This document shows positions 25,571 to 37,876 of a DNA stretch of 64,000 nucleotides, piece after piece; position 1 is the stretch's first letter, and each line of letters starts with the position of its first letter. Both the position numbers and the translations under genes were made by a program. Source of the stretch: Anoplopoma fimbria (taxonomy: Eukaryota > Chordata > Actinopteri > Perciformes > Anoplopomatidae); the NCBI RefSeq assembly GCF_027596085.1, contig NC_072467.1, positions 27,129,734 through 27,193,733 on the forward strand, written 5' to 3'. The notes under the pieces were generated by a model. That model had not been told where the DNA came from. It searched no databases and was given only the letters and a program-made list of their open reading frames with translations.

Positions 25571-25605
25571 CCTCCTCCTCCTCCTCCTCCTCCTCCTCCT
25601 CCTCT
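25571..25605. repeat. (CTC)n microsatellite
   Basis: About 11 CTC units inside a CpG-rich patch. Confidence 0.95.
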
Positions 25606-25766
25606 CGTCCGCGTCAATAACCTGCCATCAGCGGCCGACCGCCACCTCTCAGAGCAGGATGTCACATGGATGTGACTGTTGCCGTGACGATACCATTGGA
25701 GCCCAGTCTAGATGGATATGGAGAGATTGAGCGCAGCGCAGAAAACTACCCCACCCTCTCACCACA

Positions 25767-25824
<58 letters not shown>
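25767..25824. repeat. (CA)n microsatellite
   Basis: About 28 CA units. Confidence 0.97.
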
Positions 25825-25826
<2 letters not shown>

Positions 25827-26070
25827 CAACTGTCACTCAAACATCCTCATGTAATTAATATGGTACTAAGACGTAAACGTATACAAACAAACATTTAACA
25901 TTTTAGAACGACACAATCTAGCGTCACACTTCTATAACATGTCAGACTCAAGAGAGACACTTTAAAAAATAAAAAGACATTTGTGTTTCTTTTTAATTCA
26001 GCACATTCCACTTCCTTATCAAAACGCGGAGTCTTCACTACCCACAATGCAACTCAACGAGTTTAGTCCG

Positions 26071-26440
26071 TAAACTGCATATAAGACGTGGACGTAGTCG
26101 TCGTGACCCATTGGTTTGTCGACTTTTGAAGCCTGTCGACCTGTCAATCAGTGTGTAGCCCCGCCCTAAAGCATCCCCTGCTTTATGGTCTGTTTGACTC
26201 TAAATGGAGCATCATTTACTAAATGAACATCATGCTGTATTGAAGAAGACTTGAAACTAGAGATTGAGACCATAAACTCATGTTTACAATGTTTACTGAG
26301 GGAATAAATCAAGAGAGAAGTAGAGTCATTTTCTCATAGACTTCTATACAACCAGAGGAGTCGCCCCCTGGTGGACAGGAGAGAGAATGCAGCTTTAACA
26401 CATTTTAGCATTGACTTCACTTTAGAGCCAGAGGTTGCCG
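26071..26440 (+). mobile_element. Repeat R1
   Basis: It starts AAACTGCATATAAGACGTGG. The arm is shortened (TTTTGAAGCCTGTCGACCTG joins distant arm segments), the core is complete, and it ends with TTGACTTCACTTTAGAGCCA then GAGGTTGCCGCC. Confidence 0.9.
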
Positions 26441-28399
26441 CCTGATTTAAACCTGTGTTTTCATCCCACTTACCTTCATAAATCTGAAATGATTGCAAGA
26501 AGGTCCGACCAGGTTCTTTCACTTTTCATGACTGGACGTCGCCGCCTGGTTTAACCACAGGTGTGTTGAACTAGTTTGTACATTTGTAGTAGCCATCAGG
26601 ACGGATGTAGTGATCAGGTAGTGAGTGTCGGGTGTCGTTAATGAGCTGTTAACGGGATCGACGCAGAGACTCAGACTCAGAGTTTTAGTCTCTATCGAGG
26701 TGTATCTGATGAAGTCCACCTCTCTCTGCAGAGTTTAAGTCTTTAGATCTCCACGTCTTTGGCTGCTTGTTTGTTTTTTCTTCTTCCACAGAGTTAGTTA
26801 TCATCCTTAAGATGTTCATGAAATTCAACCCTGTTTTTATTGATTGCGTCTACAATCTGTAATTACTTCTCTACGCTCTGTTCTCATTGTTGTCCGTTGG
26901 ACTCTAAACAGCCTTCAAACACACTGATGAGAAACAGTTTGAAAAACACAAAGTGAGGAAACGATGCGGCCATCTGTGCCGGGAGCCGTGACACCCATCC
27001 ATACTCTGTCACACGCACACCCTCCCCCTTTAACACACCCCCCGCTGCAGATAATAGCTGAAAGTTGGACTTGACACGGATCAACATCTCTCCTCCGCTG
27101 TCTGTCCTCCAATCAATACTCCCCCTCCTCCTCCTCCTCTTATTATCAGCACTAATCTATATCTCTTTGTCTCGTTTTCTTTAGAGTCGCCTCCTTCACT
27201 CGCCGACCTTTTCTCCAAATTACATTAGGGGGCAATCCCGTGTTTTGGAGGTAACCAATGTAAAAATGACCTACATCGGAATTAGACAGAGGGAAAGCGG
27301 GCCACAGGAGCCAAAGGGCAGGAACAGGAGAGTGGGAAGAGTCAGAAGAAAAGGAGCGCAGCGTCGATTGGAAGTTGATTGTGAAGATTTCACTTTTGCT
27401 GTCTTTTTTTTTTATCTTTCGGACAAAGGCGGCAGAGAGGAGGCGGGGTGGTGGTGGTGGTGGTCGGGGGGAGGGAGGAGGAAACACAAATGTCTGAGAG
27501 TCCTTGCGGGCTTCTCTGCGTCCAAACAAAAACAAAAATGGCAACGTTAATAAAAAAGCGATCGCTAATGTTCGTCTCGGGCGCGAGGCCGCGGGCGTCG
27601 CAGGCGTGGAAACGGCGCCGGGGCATTCTTCAGCGAGCAGCGGTCTTTTGTGGGGCCATGTGTCACGCTCAGAAACTTCCCATCACGAAATGTACTCAGA
27701 ATGGGAGAGTGTTTGTTAGGCTTTTCTTTTGGCGGGGCCTTAACAGGAAGGCCTGAAAGGACTGGAAATGAACCCGGGTTCTGCTCTGCGCCTCTTCTGC
27801 TTCTTTTATTTCTTCTTTTTTTTGTTGGTGATTCTTCCGTCGTTGACCCCGAAGCCTCGTTATCGTCTGCTGCTCCGGGCGCTGCAGCAGGAAGAACCCA
27901 AAGTATCTGTAGTACTGCGTCAAAATACTCGTGTTTTCACTGAAAGTATGAGTCTGGTGATAATCTAAAATTTTATTTTGTCAACAAAGACCCAAAGTGT
28001 CTAAAAAGCTGATATCTCTTATTCCTCTGTGCCGTAGAGCTCTATTAAAAACACCAGGTCACATGTTCCCCAAATCCTCACTAGAGCACCAAATGTGGAT
28101 TCATCCGCCACTGAAAATAGTCCCCAACACTAATTATAATATACTTTATTTACAGCATCCTTTATGCTCAGCGTGCATTTTGTGCTTTACGTCAAATTGA
28201 AGAAACTAGAGTAAATAAAAACAGGTAAATTACAACTAAATAGAAGTTTGTCATTGATTTGTATTTTTTCTTTTTCTTTTTTTTACTGTTTTACCATGAT
28301 CAAATGTATTCAGTGATTCATTTTATTTATTTATATTCTTCACTTGATTTGGTGTACATTAGTCTCTTCATCTTCTCTCCCGTATTCCGTCTTGTTTTT

Positions 28400-28476
28400 T
28401 TCTTATTAATCATTTGTAAAGCACTTTGAATTGCATTTTGATTTGTTTGAATGGTGCTTTATAAATAAACCTTTTG

Positions 28477-28555
<79 letters not shown>
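28400..28555 (+). mobile_element. LINE (L2/CR1-like) 3' tail with (ATTG)n
   Basis: TGTAAAGCACTTTGAATTGC and TGGTGCTTTATAAATAAAC lead into about 20 units of ATTG. Short 3' tails of this wording followed by a simple repeat are typical of truncated teleost L2-like LINE insertions; the family name is from memory. Confidence 0.65.
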
Positions 28556-28557
<2 letters not shown>

Positions 28558-29524
28558 GCTGAGAGCCACAAACAGGAAGTCAGAAAGTACTGAGAGACGG
28601 ATGAACATGATGTTGGTGTTTGGTCATTAACAGGATTTGTTTGAGACGGCAACAATCAGCAATAATAACTGCCATTCACTTGATGGTCACATGACGACAC
28701 CTGTATGTGTTGATGAAGGCGGTGACGTGAGGCTGAAGGCTTGAGAAGCTAGAAACTTGACTTTGAGTTTCGATCATGTTGATACAAAAAGGTTGAGAGT
28801 GAACATCTGTGCTCAAACTGACTTATTAACACAATATTAATCAATAGTTCTGTTCAATAACTTGTTAAAAAGCAACTAACAGAACCTTTGAAACATTCTG
28901 AATCTTTCACAACAGTCTGCTGAGTCAGCTTAATTATGTCGTCTCTGTTGTCAGTTGCAGCTTCTTGCAGATGTTTTCCGTCTTTGAAAGCAGCAGCTCA
29001 CTGGTTGACTGATATTTTAAGTCATTTAACAGTAAAAGCATTAACCTTCTCTGGTTTCAAACACCGGTTCTTGGTCTCGGCGCCGTCGTCTGCTCTCCTC
29101 CTGGCCGGTCTGTCGGCTGCGTGACTCACTTCCAGTGTTTTTCCTCACATGTCGTCCACGTTGGCGAGTGTTTGGTGTCAGCTGAGAACGAGCCGACAGC
29201 TTCACAGAGGATCCGAAGCCAACCGAGGTGGGAACCATTAACCGCGCCGCCGAGAGCCGACACTGCCAATGTAGTCATGTTTACACTTCAGTTCACCGCC
29301 GAGCTCAAAGGGAGGCGTGAAGGATGGAGGATCTGAACACATTTATGTATCACCTCTTTAGCTGACGGCGTCATGCAAAGAAATCTGTGCAGCCATCCGT
29401 CTCCGAAAGTGACAGAGAGCTGGATGTCTCCATTTTTACCCGTTTATTTGAGTTGTTCTATCTTACACCCTTTACTTCTACTAAAGCCAGGTTATCGCAC
29501 TGGACAAAAAACCCTCAAACATCT

Positions 29525-29880
29525 TTGCTTTTTTGCAACCAGTGAGCAGGAAGTGACCATATTAGGACTGAGGAGGAGTGACGTACAGAAGTCGTATACG
29601 TCTCTGGTGTCGACCTGTCAATCAGTGTGTAGCCCCGCCCTAAAGCATCCCCTGCTTTATGGTCTGTTTGACTCTAAATGGAGCATCATTTACTAAATGA
29701 ACATCATGCTGTATTGAAGAAGACTTGAAACTAGAGATTGAGACCATAAACTCATGTTTACAATGTTTACTGAGGGAATAAATCAAGAGAGAAGTAGAGT
29801 CATTTTCTCATAGACTTCTATACAACCAGAGGAGTCGCCCCCTGGTGGACAGGAGAGAGAATGCAAGTTTAAAGATACTT
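29525..29880 (+). mobile_element. Repeat R1, joined to R2
   Basis: It starts in the arm at TTTTGCAACCAGTGAGCAGG, with complete core, ending GCAAGTTTAAAGATACTTCCG. The R2 copy begins within about 15 nt. Confidence 0.9.
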
Positions 29881-29892
29881 CCGTATGTAAAG

Positions 29893-30420
29893 ATATGAAT
29901 GATATATGAACAAACCCCTCTGTAGAAACCTTCAGAATATAGAGAGGAATGAAGCTGTAAAGTTTGGTGTATGTAAGAGCTACTGAAGTGGAGATTTCTG
30001 GATCAGAGTCTGAGAAAAAACTAATTTAGAGAAAACGTCCTTTAAAGATATGTTTAGTTAAATTACATACATGTTGAAGACTCTACAGGTGAATAGGGTA
30101 AAAAAAACTAATAGATATCAACATGAAACGAGTAGATTACTGACATTAAGACAAGTATGTTTTGTTGACAAGTGTTATGAAATGTTATGTTTAAATATGC
30201 AAATGAGACATTCTTTATTTGAAACTTTTGGTGAATTTAGGAGAAATCTGCAGATGCAAATGGACAAAGTAGTAAAATAAACGACTAAACTTGTATTGTT
30301 TGTGTGTTTTCTTTCCACTAGTCTGAAAGAAAACATAAAATAAACACAAATCTCTAAATTGACCAGAGCATGAAAAATGTCTCCTCTTGAAAAATAATGA
30401 ATTAAGAGAACGTCCATCCA
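29893..30420 (+). mobile_element. Repeat R2
   Basis: GAATGATATATGAACAAACC then ATATAGAGAGGAATGAAGCT and GAAGTGGAGATTTCTGGATC, then CTGACATTAAGACAAGTATG and TTTCCACTAGTCTGAAAGAA. Nearly identical to the copy at 50790-51270 for the first 220 bp. Confidence 0.88.
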
Positions 30421-30485
30421 AAATCCGTTTTTTTTGTTGGTCGTAGAGTTTTCATTCCGGTCCCTCTCCTGTGCTCCTGGTTCAG

Positions 30486-30622
30486 GTCTGGATCCGTCCC
30501 AGCGTCAGGGCGTTGAGGGTCTGATCTCTGCCGCTCCGTGCCACTTCGACCACGCCGCCCTCTTCACCATCCTACAGAAGCAAACGCTGCAGCACCGCAT
30601 GAACGACTCCTTCTCCTGCCTG
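30486..30622 (+). CDS. cadps2: cadps2 exon e9: linker into MUN region
   Basis: 137 nt, phase 1 in and phase 0 out. It reads (S)LDPSQRQGVEGLISAAPC, then HFDHAALFTILQKQTLQHRM, then NDSFSCL. ISAAPCHFDHAALFTILQKQ and HRMNDSFSCL correspond to the conserved CAPS segment after the PH domain. The first dozen residues (LDPSQRQGVEG) are divergent from the mammalian wording (an ADR.QKHGMDEF type sequence), which is the least certain part of the model; a short extra exon in the 8.3-kb intron upstream cannot be excluded. The acceptor is ggttcag and the donor CTG|gtaaga. Confidence 0.93.
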
Positions 30623-31869
30623 GTAAGAGCTCACCTCAACTTCTCACTTCCTCTGATGTCTTTTGCATCACATTTAATTACAATGTCTTATGACAGTTGT
30701 TAAATTAACATTCAGTCATAATCAGAGAGTTTAAAGGAGCTGAGACGTGCAGCTTGCAGATGAAGAGGAGGAAGGTGAGAAGGTGACGTACAGTCAGTGC
30801 TTTTAATTTGAAGGGACACCATGTTGAATCTGGTACACAAAGAAAACTCCAAAATATAATCAGTAAAACTGAAATATAAAATATTTGTTAAGGCTTAAGA
30901 CATCATCAATCATAAAAATAACATTTGGCACTTTTTGTGAATTATATAAAATAAGCTTTAGGAGTAGGATAAAGTAAAATACACAATTCTCAATCAGCTT
31001 TATTTTCAGTAAATTTCTCCTAACATGAACTCCTAACATGAAAAATTGTTAACTTAATTTTTCCTAAAAAATCAAAGTGAGTATAATGATCTGTACATGA
31101 AAAACTGTAGGTGATATTTTTCAGTGTGCAATTTTTATTTCTTAGGGTTGCCCGCCCACCTTTATGTCGTACGTTGGACTGTCCAATTATGGTGACACTT
31201 CCAGGGAATTTCATCATCAAATTCAAAACCTCACGAAACATGTTTTGGGCCATAACTCAAGAATTGATAATTGAAATTTTGACAAAACGGACTCCCAGAC
31301 TGAAATATGTCAGGTTCATGAGATACGCTTATACTTGAAGGCGTGAAGGAACCAAGAACGCAAACTCATAATCCCTAGCACCTCATCACAGTTTCACTCT
31401 TTCCCATCTTGATTTATATGATTTTTGTTGATGCATTTCGCTAAGAGGCAACGCAACAAAATAGCTCACAGTACTGCTATAAGCAGCAGTGTGACGTGTG
31501 AAGGTGGACAGATGTGAGCATGTGTCTGATCTGAATTAAGAGTTTCTCCAGTAAAATGTAAGAGAAACTTTTTCTTACAGAAGGATTTATCTTCTATGTT
31601 CTGTCATCTATTATTACTTTCCATTTATTATGATTACTTGTCCCTTCCTGATGTTTTTGCCGTGGTGTTCTTATTAATCTACTTTCGACGTGTATCGTAT
31701 CGAAGTTATAATTTCGTAATGGTAAAAATAACCACTTGACTGTTACTCTGAGTCTCTGCTGGCGGCCGCCTTCATTATAGCTAAAGTGCTCTGCTCGCTG
31801 AGTCTCAAGGCTTTTCTTTATTTAGGGTTTCTCTCTCTGTGGTCAGATAATGTGTTAATGTGAAGAACC

Positions 31870-31904
31870 CCCTCCTCCTCCTCCTCCTCCTCCTCCTCCT
31901 CCCC
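31870..31904. repeat. (CCT)n microsatellite
   Basis: About 11 CTC/CCT units; 32010-32100 nearby is a purine-rich GGGAGG run. Confidence 0.95.
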
Positions 31905-32328
31905 TCTGCGTGTTCAGCCTGGGGGGCTCTCTCACACTGATTGAGGGGATAAACGCTCTAATCAATACTTTCCAAATAGGAACATGACCCTCATGGACAA
32001 CTGCTGGGCTGACTCAATGGAGAGGGAGGGAGGGGAGTGAGAGGGGAGGGGGGAGGAGGAGGGAGGGGGTGGGGGGTAATAAGTGTGTGTTAGGGGGAGA
32101 AACGAGGGGTTTGTGTTCAGCAGCTAAGAACGAACCCCCAGATCTGTGCAGATTTAACTCACATTTAGTTTTATATTTGTCCTGTTCACTTAATCTATCT
32201 GCAGTGGATCAATCTCACTTATTGATCTGAATCTGTTTATTTTGTCCTGGAGCAATAAATAAAGAATACATAGGACACCGACAGGAAGGCCTTCAATAAA
32301 CCACATAACATGAATATTTAGTTACACT

Positions 32329-32329
32329 T

Positions 32330-32361
<32 letters not shown>

Positions 32362-32470
32362 CATCATTATTTATACAGCACATTACATACAGACTATGTA
32401 ACTCAAAGTGCTGTACCTTTAAAAATAAAATGGAACAGAAAACCTTCTTTTTACAGATAAGTGGTAGGAA
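32329..32470 (-). mobile_element. Probable reversed LINE 3' end with (TAA)n
   Basis: A TAA tract (32329-32361) is followed by TTATACAGCACATTACATAC and AACTCAAAGTGCTGTACC, the reverse of a GCACTTTGAG...TATAAATAA type L2-like tail. More remnants, for example TTCCACAGTTTGGGAGCATA at about 32710, suggest a longer decayed insertion to about 32760. Confidence 0.5.
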
Positions 32471-33249
32471 AAAAGCATGCATTTTGCAATAAGGTTTAAG
32501 GTGTAATTAAAGAATGTCAACGGATAAATAAAAACTGGAAAATATTTTACCTTTAAAATGACCAAAAATGACAAAAATAAATGTATACACATAAAAGTGT
32601 TTAAATACTTATAAGATCATTTGAAAGAAGATTAAAATAATTTGTTTTTAACTGATGCCTGGAAATGTCAACAGAGACTTCCTCTCTAATGTTTTTTGGG
32701 GTCAGCTGTTCCACAGTTTGGGAGCATAAGTGGAAAAAAAGTGAAGTCTTTGTGCACTCAGAGGTCAAAGGTTACGTCATGTGAGCAACATTAGACATGT
32801 AGGAACCTCATCAGACACTGAGGCCTCTCTACACCTGTATAGAAACTGTTAAAACGCAAACGGAGTCACTAAAACTGACATTTTTGAAAACCCCTTTTAA
32901 GGTGCTTTTTTAAAAACTCGTGTTACTTCATATCGGCATGGAGTGTTTGGGAAACGATGACGTCATAACAGATGGTTTCACTTCAACAACAACAACCAGC
33001 AAAGATTAGTAATACTGACCTGACGGCATGTTCTGAAGCTTTGTCATTACTATGATTATCTTTTTCATGAGGAAACTCGTTCCACAACCTCTCAGAGTCG
33101 TCTTTGGCAGAATACTTTTCCTGACAGTCCTCTGAGATGTAAAGAGACTCCTAATTATCATTTTCTTGTTTTCATCGCCGAATATTGTAGCAGCAACTCC
33201 ACCTCGCCGTCCATCCACATATGAGTCAAATCTAGTTTCAGCCATGGAA

Positions 33250-33330
33250 CCAAATATCAAGCACTGTCGCCTCACAGCAAGACGGGCCGGGGTTCGATTC
33301 CCGTGCTCGGCAGTGTGGAGTTTAAATAAA
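33250..33330 (+). mobile_element. V-SINE / DANA-like tRNA-derived SINE fragment
   Basis: ACTGTCGCCTCACAGCAAGA, then GGGGTTCGATTCCCG (a pol III B box), then CAGTGTGGAGTTT. This order matches the tRNA head and central region of fish V-SINEs as I recall them. It is truncated after GTGGAGTTT. Confidence 0.7.
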
Positions 33331-34826
33331 CAAACAGTTAACTACTGCTTTATGGTTGTTTACTATTTGTTAACACCGCCAAAATAAGATCAGCTCACTG
33401 ACTTTTTTGGCAACGATGCCCGGAGCGTGGTTTTTTGGGGTTCCAGTGTTGACGGAGATGTTTTGTAGAACAGTGGTGGTGTGGACAGAATTGTATTTTA
33501 AAAGAATATTTAAAAGATATCAGTGTTCTTGTAGACCTTGATGAGTCAGCTGATCCTGACATGTGTCGCGTTGTGTTCCCGTCTTTATTTATTATTTTAA
33601 AGCAGCAGATTGAGGAGACGTTCACCGGAGTGACATCTGTGTTCTTCTTTCATTTCTCTACCTGCCTCACCAGGACTCTTATTTTTCTCCAGCTCTGCAA
33701 TTAGACCGATCCATTCACGCCGCCCCTCCAGCTCCTCTCCGCTCGGCCTTTTGTGAACAACTCGAGGGCTTTGTGTTCGCAGCCTGAGCCCCCTTTTCAA
33801 CCAAACGCTCTGAGAAAAGGCCAGTGCCTCGGCGTGGGGGACATCTGTTGAGAAGTGGTCTTGGATTCATGTCATGGACGGGGTCATATTTTATTCACAA
33901 AGAGTTGAACCCAACAACAACAACAGTAATTAGGCAGAAATTTGGTTTGTAGCTGAGGCCCAGAGTCCTGCTGACGGGATCAGAGGAGTTCCCACTGATG
34001 AGTGAAGGGTTAAACCTCCCAGTGAAGCTGCTGGTGGACCAGTGAGCTCCAGCTGAAATGGTTCTCTGACACAACTCCGTCCATGTAGGTGGTAACACTA
34101 GGGAAAGGAAATAGCTTTATCTAGTAGAGCGAAGAACGTTGTTTTAAGAACTTTGGACTGACTTTCACCTAAAGAAAGAAAAAGAAAAGCAGTCTTCATA
34201 TCTCATTGTTCATTTTTACCAAACATTTGGACCCAAAACCTATTTCTAATGCCGCAATTATCCAACCTGTTCTAATTTCCCAACCCGTCTCATATGGATG
34301 TCACACTTAAACCAACTGGGTTCCCCCATAGCGTCACTTTGGGTAATGTTTCCATAACTCATTTCCTTTCTTTTTGACAAACCATCACGACCCAATTTCA
34401 CAACGCGCCTGAGATATATAAATCACGAGGAGAGTGAAAATGTGCGTAAATGAACGATCCTCACCATTTTTATCATTTTAGAAACCATTTTATATAAAAA
34501 CATTTGATAAATCACAACGTTGTTGTATGCATGTCATATTGAAAACATATACACATGTTGAGCTCTCCGTAAATGAGACCAGATAAATGTATTCATCTCA
34601 TTCTTCTTAACAGAAATGTACGCCAGTCATTCATATTAGATTTAATGTTATAAGTAGAACAATATGAACATTCAGGCTCCCTCATGTGGCTCAAAGGTGA
34701 ACTGCAGATATAAATGTTTAACGAAAACTACGGAAGAAATTCGGCTAAATTAATTTTGCCACCTTAATAATATCTCCTGCAACCCACCTGAGGGGCCCTA
34801 CGAGGCGGAAACCTCCGGTTCTGCTG

Positions 34827-35234
34827 AGTGAAGTCGATGCGGAAGTGTCTTAAAGCTGCATTCTCTCTAGTGTCCATCAGGGGGCGACTCCTCTGGTTGT
34901 ATAGAAGTCTATGAGAAAATGACTCTACTTCTCTCTTGATTTATTCCCTCAGTAAACATTGTAAACATGAGTTTATGGTCTCAATCTCTAGTTTCAAGTC
35001 TTCTTCAATACAGCATGATGTTCATTTAGTAAATGATGCTCCATTTAGAGTCAAACAGACCATAAAGCAGGGGATGCTTTAGGGCGGGGCTACACACTGA
35101 TTGACAGGTCGACACCAGAGACGTATACGGCGTCTCTACGTCACTCCTCCGCCGAATTAGAGGTTTCACAACATCAGTCCACTAACCAGTGGGCGACGTC
35201 CCGATGACTACGTCAACTTCTTATTTACAGTCTT
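34827..35234 (-). mobile_element. Repeat R1
   Basis: Reverse orientation. It starts AGTGAAGTCGATGCGGAAGT, has a complete core and arm to CGTCACTCCTCC, then GATGACTACGTCAACTTCTT and ATTTACAGTC, the reversed left end. Part of the arm is missing or rearranged around 35150-35200. Confidence 0.9.
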
Positions 35235-36077
35235 TGGTCCCGACCCAGTCTTTGGGAATGACTGACTTGGGGTTCAGGCAACAAAACTACTTGGTCAGGT
35301 TCAGTAAAATATTGTGTTTTATTTGGTCACACAGCTTTCAACCAACTCTTGAGAATGTAGTTCATTTTGGACCAGAGGGACCTCTGCATAGTTCTAAGAA
35401 CCCACATGTTTACAGTGGGTTTTACGGTACAAGAAACACTGTTACATTTCATCTAGTCATTCAATCCCTGGATCAACATTAGCGAGGGTGGAGACCAAAC
35501 CAGAGCTAAAAGCAGAGTGAGAATTGGAGAGGTGGACATTATGAATGTTGATACAGAATGGAGGACTCTTTGGACGTGGAGCTGAATGTTTGTACATTCA
35601 ACAGTTTTTTTTCATTTCCTGTAAAATTCAACCTTGACATTGAGGACCCGTTAAAACTATATGAGTGAAATATTCAGACCCATCAAAAGAAATATTCTAG
35701 ACGTTTATTTGCTCTTCTGTATGATTGAGCAAACCTTGATGGTCAGCTGAAGAGTTCGATCATCAGCAGCTTGTCTTCGTCCCAGGACCCCCCCCCAAGG
35801 GTCAATGGATCATGGAGAATGATCACTGAACTGGACAACATGTTTAACTCTCCATGTTTTTTTTTTCTTTGATCCTAATAATGTGACGTAACCCTGACCC
35901 ACTTTGGTTTCCTGTCCGCCTTCAGTGTTGAACACCAAAATGAGACATCTTTGTTTCCACCTTTTGCTTTTCAAAGGATGCACAATCATTTATAGACTCC
36001 CTGACTCTGGATCAGTGCATGCAAACTGATCAGGCTTCCTTTAAATGTTAAAGCTCTGGTGTTAATTAGAGGAAACT

Positions 36078-36139
36078 GAAGAAGAAGAAGAAGAAGAAGA
36101 AGAAGAAGAAGAAGAAGAAGAAGAAGAAGAAGAAGAAGA
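36078..36139. repeat. (GAA)n microsatellite
   Basis: About 20 perfect GAA units; purine-only on the + strand. Confidence 0.97.
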
Positions 36140-37269
36140 GAGGCTCCAGATTGCTTTTCAGTGTACACATGGAGAGATGAACTGCTGATCTCGAGGGGAA
36201 AAAAATCAAAATTTTCTGAGAAATTTACTGATATCTGTGTTTTTTAAGCATCTGAGAAAACAAGACGTCACTCTGCTGCTTAACAGAAACAACGTTTTTA
36301 GCAGGTCAGTGGTGCTCCAGAGTTCAGTCAGACGGTTTTTTTTAGGAGTACACAGATATTTTATTTAACTGATAACGAAATCTTTCTTTCAGCTTTTGCA
36401 GTAACAATCCCTTTAATCTGGTAATTAAGGAATACAGGTACATTTCTCAGTGCTCTGTGGTGCACAGACTATGTAATCCAGAAAACAACTAAACTAAATA
36501 ACCTTAACAAATATTATACGGGATATTTGTCCCCATGTCATATAACTCTGCAAGACAAAGTGATAAATCTCTGAATATCGGGGGTCACAAGAAATTTTGG
36601 ACCCAAAAATGTTTTCATGGGCCAAAAGAAATCTGAGAATCCTCGGCTTTTTTTTTCTTCTTTCCTCTCTCTTGTCAGCTTCCTGTCAGGCGTCTGTAGT
36701 GAAGTGACAAGCGTCAAGACACACGCTGCTTTCACTTTTTTTTTACTCGGGGGGTCATGTCGATGCTCGGAGGGAGGCGGCGGACACGGAGACGTGCAGT
36801 CCCTGGCTGACGGAGCTCTAACGAGGCAGTCGGCTCGTTAGCTGCTAATTGAGCGGTCAGCGCCAAGACTGGAGTTCGCCATCTGTTTGTCACAGAGGAA
36901 CATCTTGTCGCGTCGCGCCCGCCGACAGGCCCCTCTCTCTACCCGTGGTGTGATATTAATAGCTCGAGCTCACAGACGGAGATTAAAAAACGGAGAAAGA
37001 AAAAGGAGGAGACGACAAACAAACTGGAGGGGAAAGGGTGGAGGAGGGTGGAGGATAGGGGGGGGGGGGGGTGGACACTAAAAGGCCTGCAGAGGAGAAA
37101 TGTGCCAGGTCCAGTTAACCCCGACAGGAAGCAGCATGTCTGAGAGAGTCCAAATAAAATACTGGTTTAATTACGAGTCCTCAAATGATCTTTGATACGG
37201 TTAAACATACAGAAATCAGTTTATGGTGCTTTTTATTCAGAAGAGACCTTAAACACATCAACTGTCACT

Positions 37270-37620
37270 TTACTCACGTAACCAGATCTATCCCTAACTT
37301 TAACCAGATCTATCCCTAACTTTAACCAGATCTATCCCTAACTTTAACCAGATCTATCCCTAACTTTAACCAGATCTATCCCTAACTTTAACCAGATCTA
37401 TCCCTAACTTTAACCAGATCTATCCCTAACTTTAACCAGATCTATCCCTAACTTTAACCAGATCTATGACTAACCTTAAACAGATCCATCTTTAACCATA
37501 ACTAGATCTATCCCTAACTTTAACCAAATATTTCCATAACCTTTACAATATATATCATTTACCATAACCAGATCTATCCGATACCGTCACCAGATTATCC
37601 CTAACTTTCTCCAGATCTAT
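37270..37620 (+). repeat. 22-bp tandem satellite with telomere-like core
   Basis: About nine near-identical 22-bp units up to about 37462, each with CCAGATCTATCCCTAACTTT and a final AA. They are followed by six or so increasingly diverged units to 37620. The unit contains CCCTAAC and AACC, so it resembles a degenerate telomere-type repeat. Confidence 0.93.
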
Positions 37621-37776
37621 AACTTATATGAACTTGGTGTCATTTTACCAGATAAACCGTAACTTTCATCTTTCAAAACGGCAGATAATGTCCAACAGAA
37701 GAACAAACCGCTCTGAAACCGTTTCTTTGCAGCTCGTCTTCTCTTCTGGGTCGCCTGTCGCCGGGCGGAAAGTCAC

Positions 37777-37876
37777 GTGTGTGTGTGTGTGTGTGTGTGT
37801 GTTTGTGTGTCTCTCTGTGTATGTGTATGTGTGTGTGTGTGTGTTTGTGTGTCTCTCTGTGTATGTGTGTGTGTGT
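37777..37876. repeat. Imperfect (GT)n with a duplicated segment
   Basis: A GT tract with the interruption GTTTGTGTGTCTCTCTGTGT occurring twice, so a block of about 50 bp within the tract is itself duplicated. Confidence 0.95.

Noticed and set aside
33285..33305. Functional tRNA gene
   Set aside because: Only the B box and part of a tRNA-like head are present; the flanks match a V-SINE, and no acceptor stem can be formed.
37270..37470. Regular 22-bp repeats resembling a CRISPR array
   Set aside because: The units are directly adjacent with no spacers, in a vertebrate intron.
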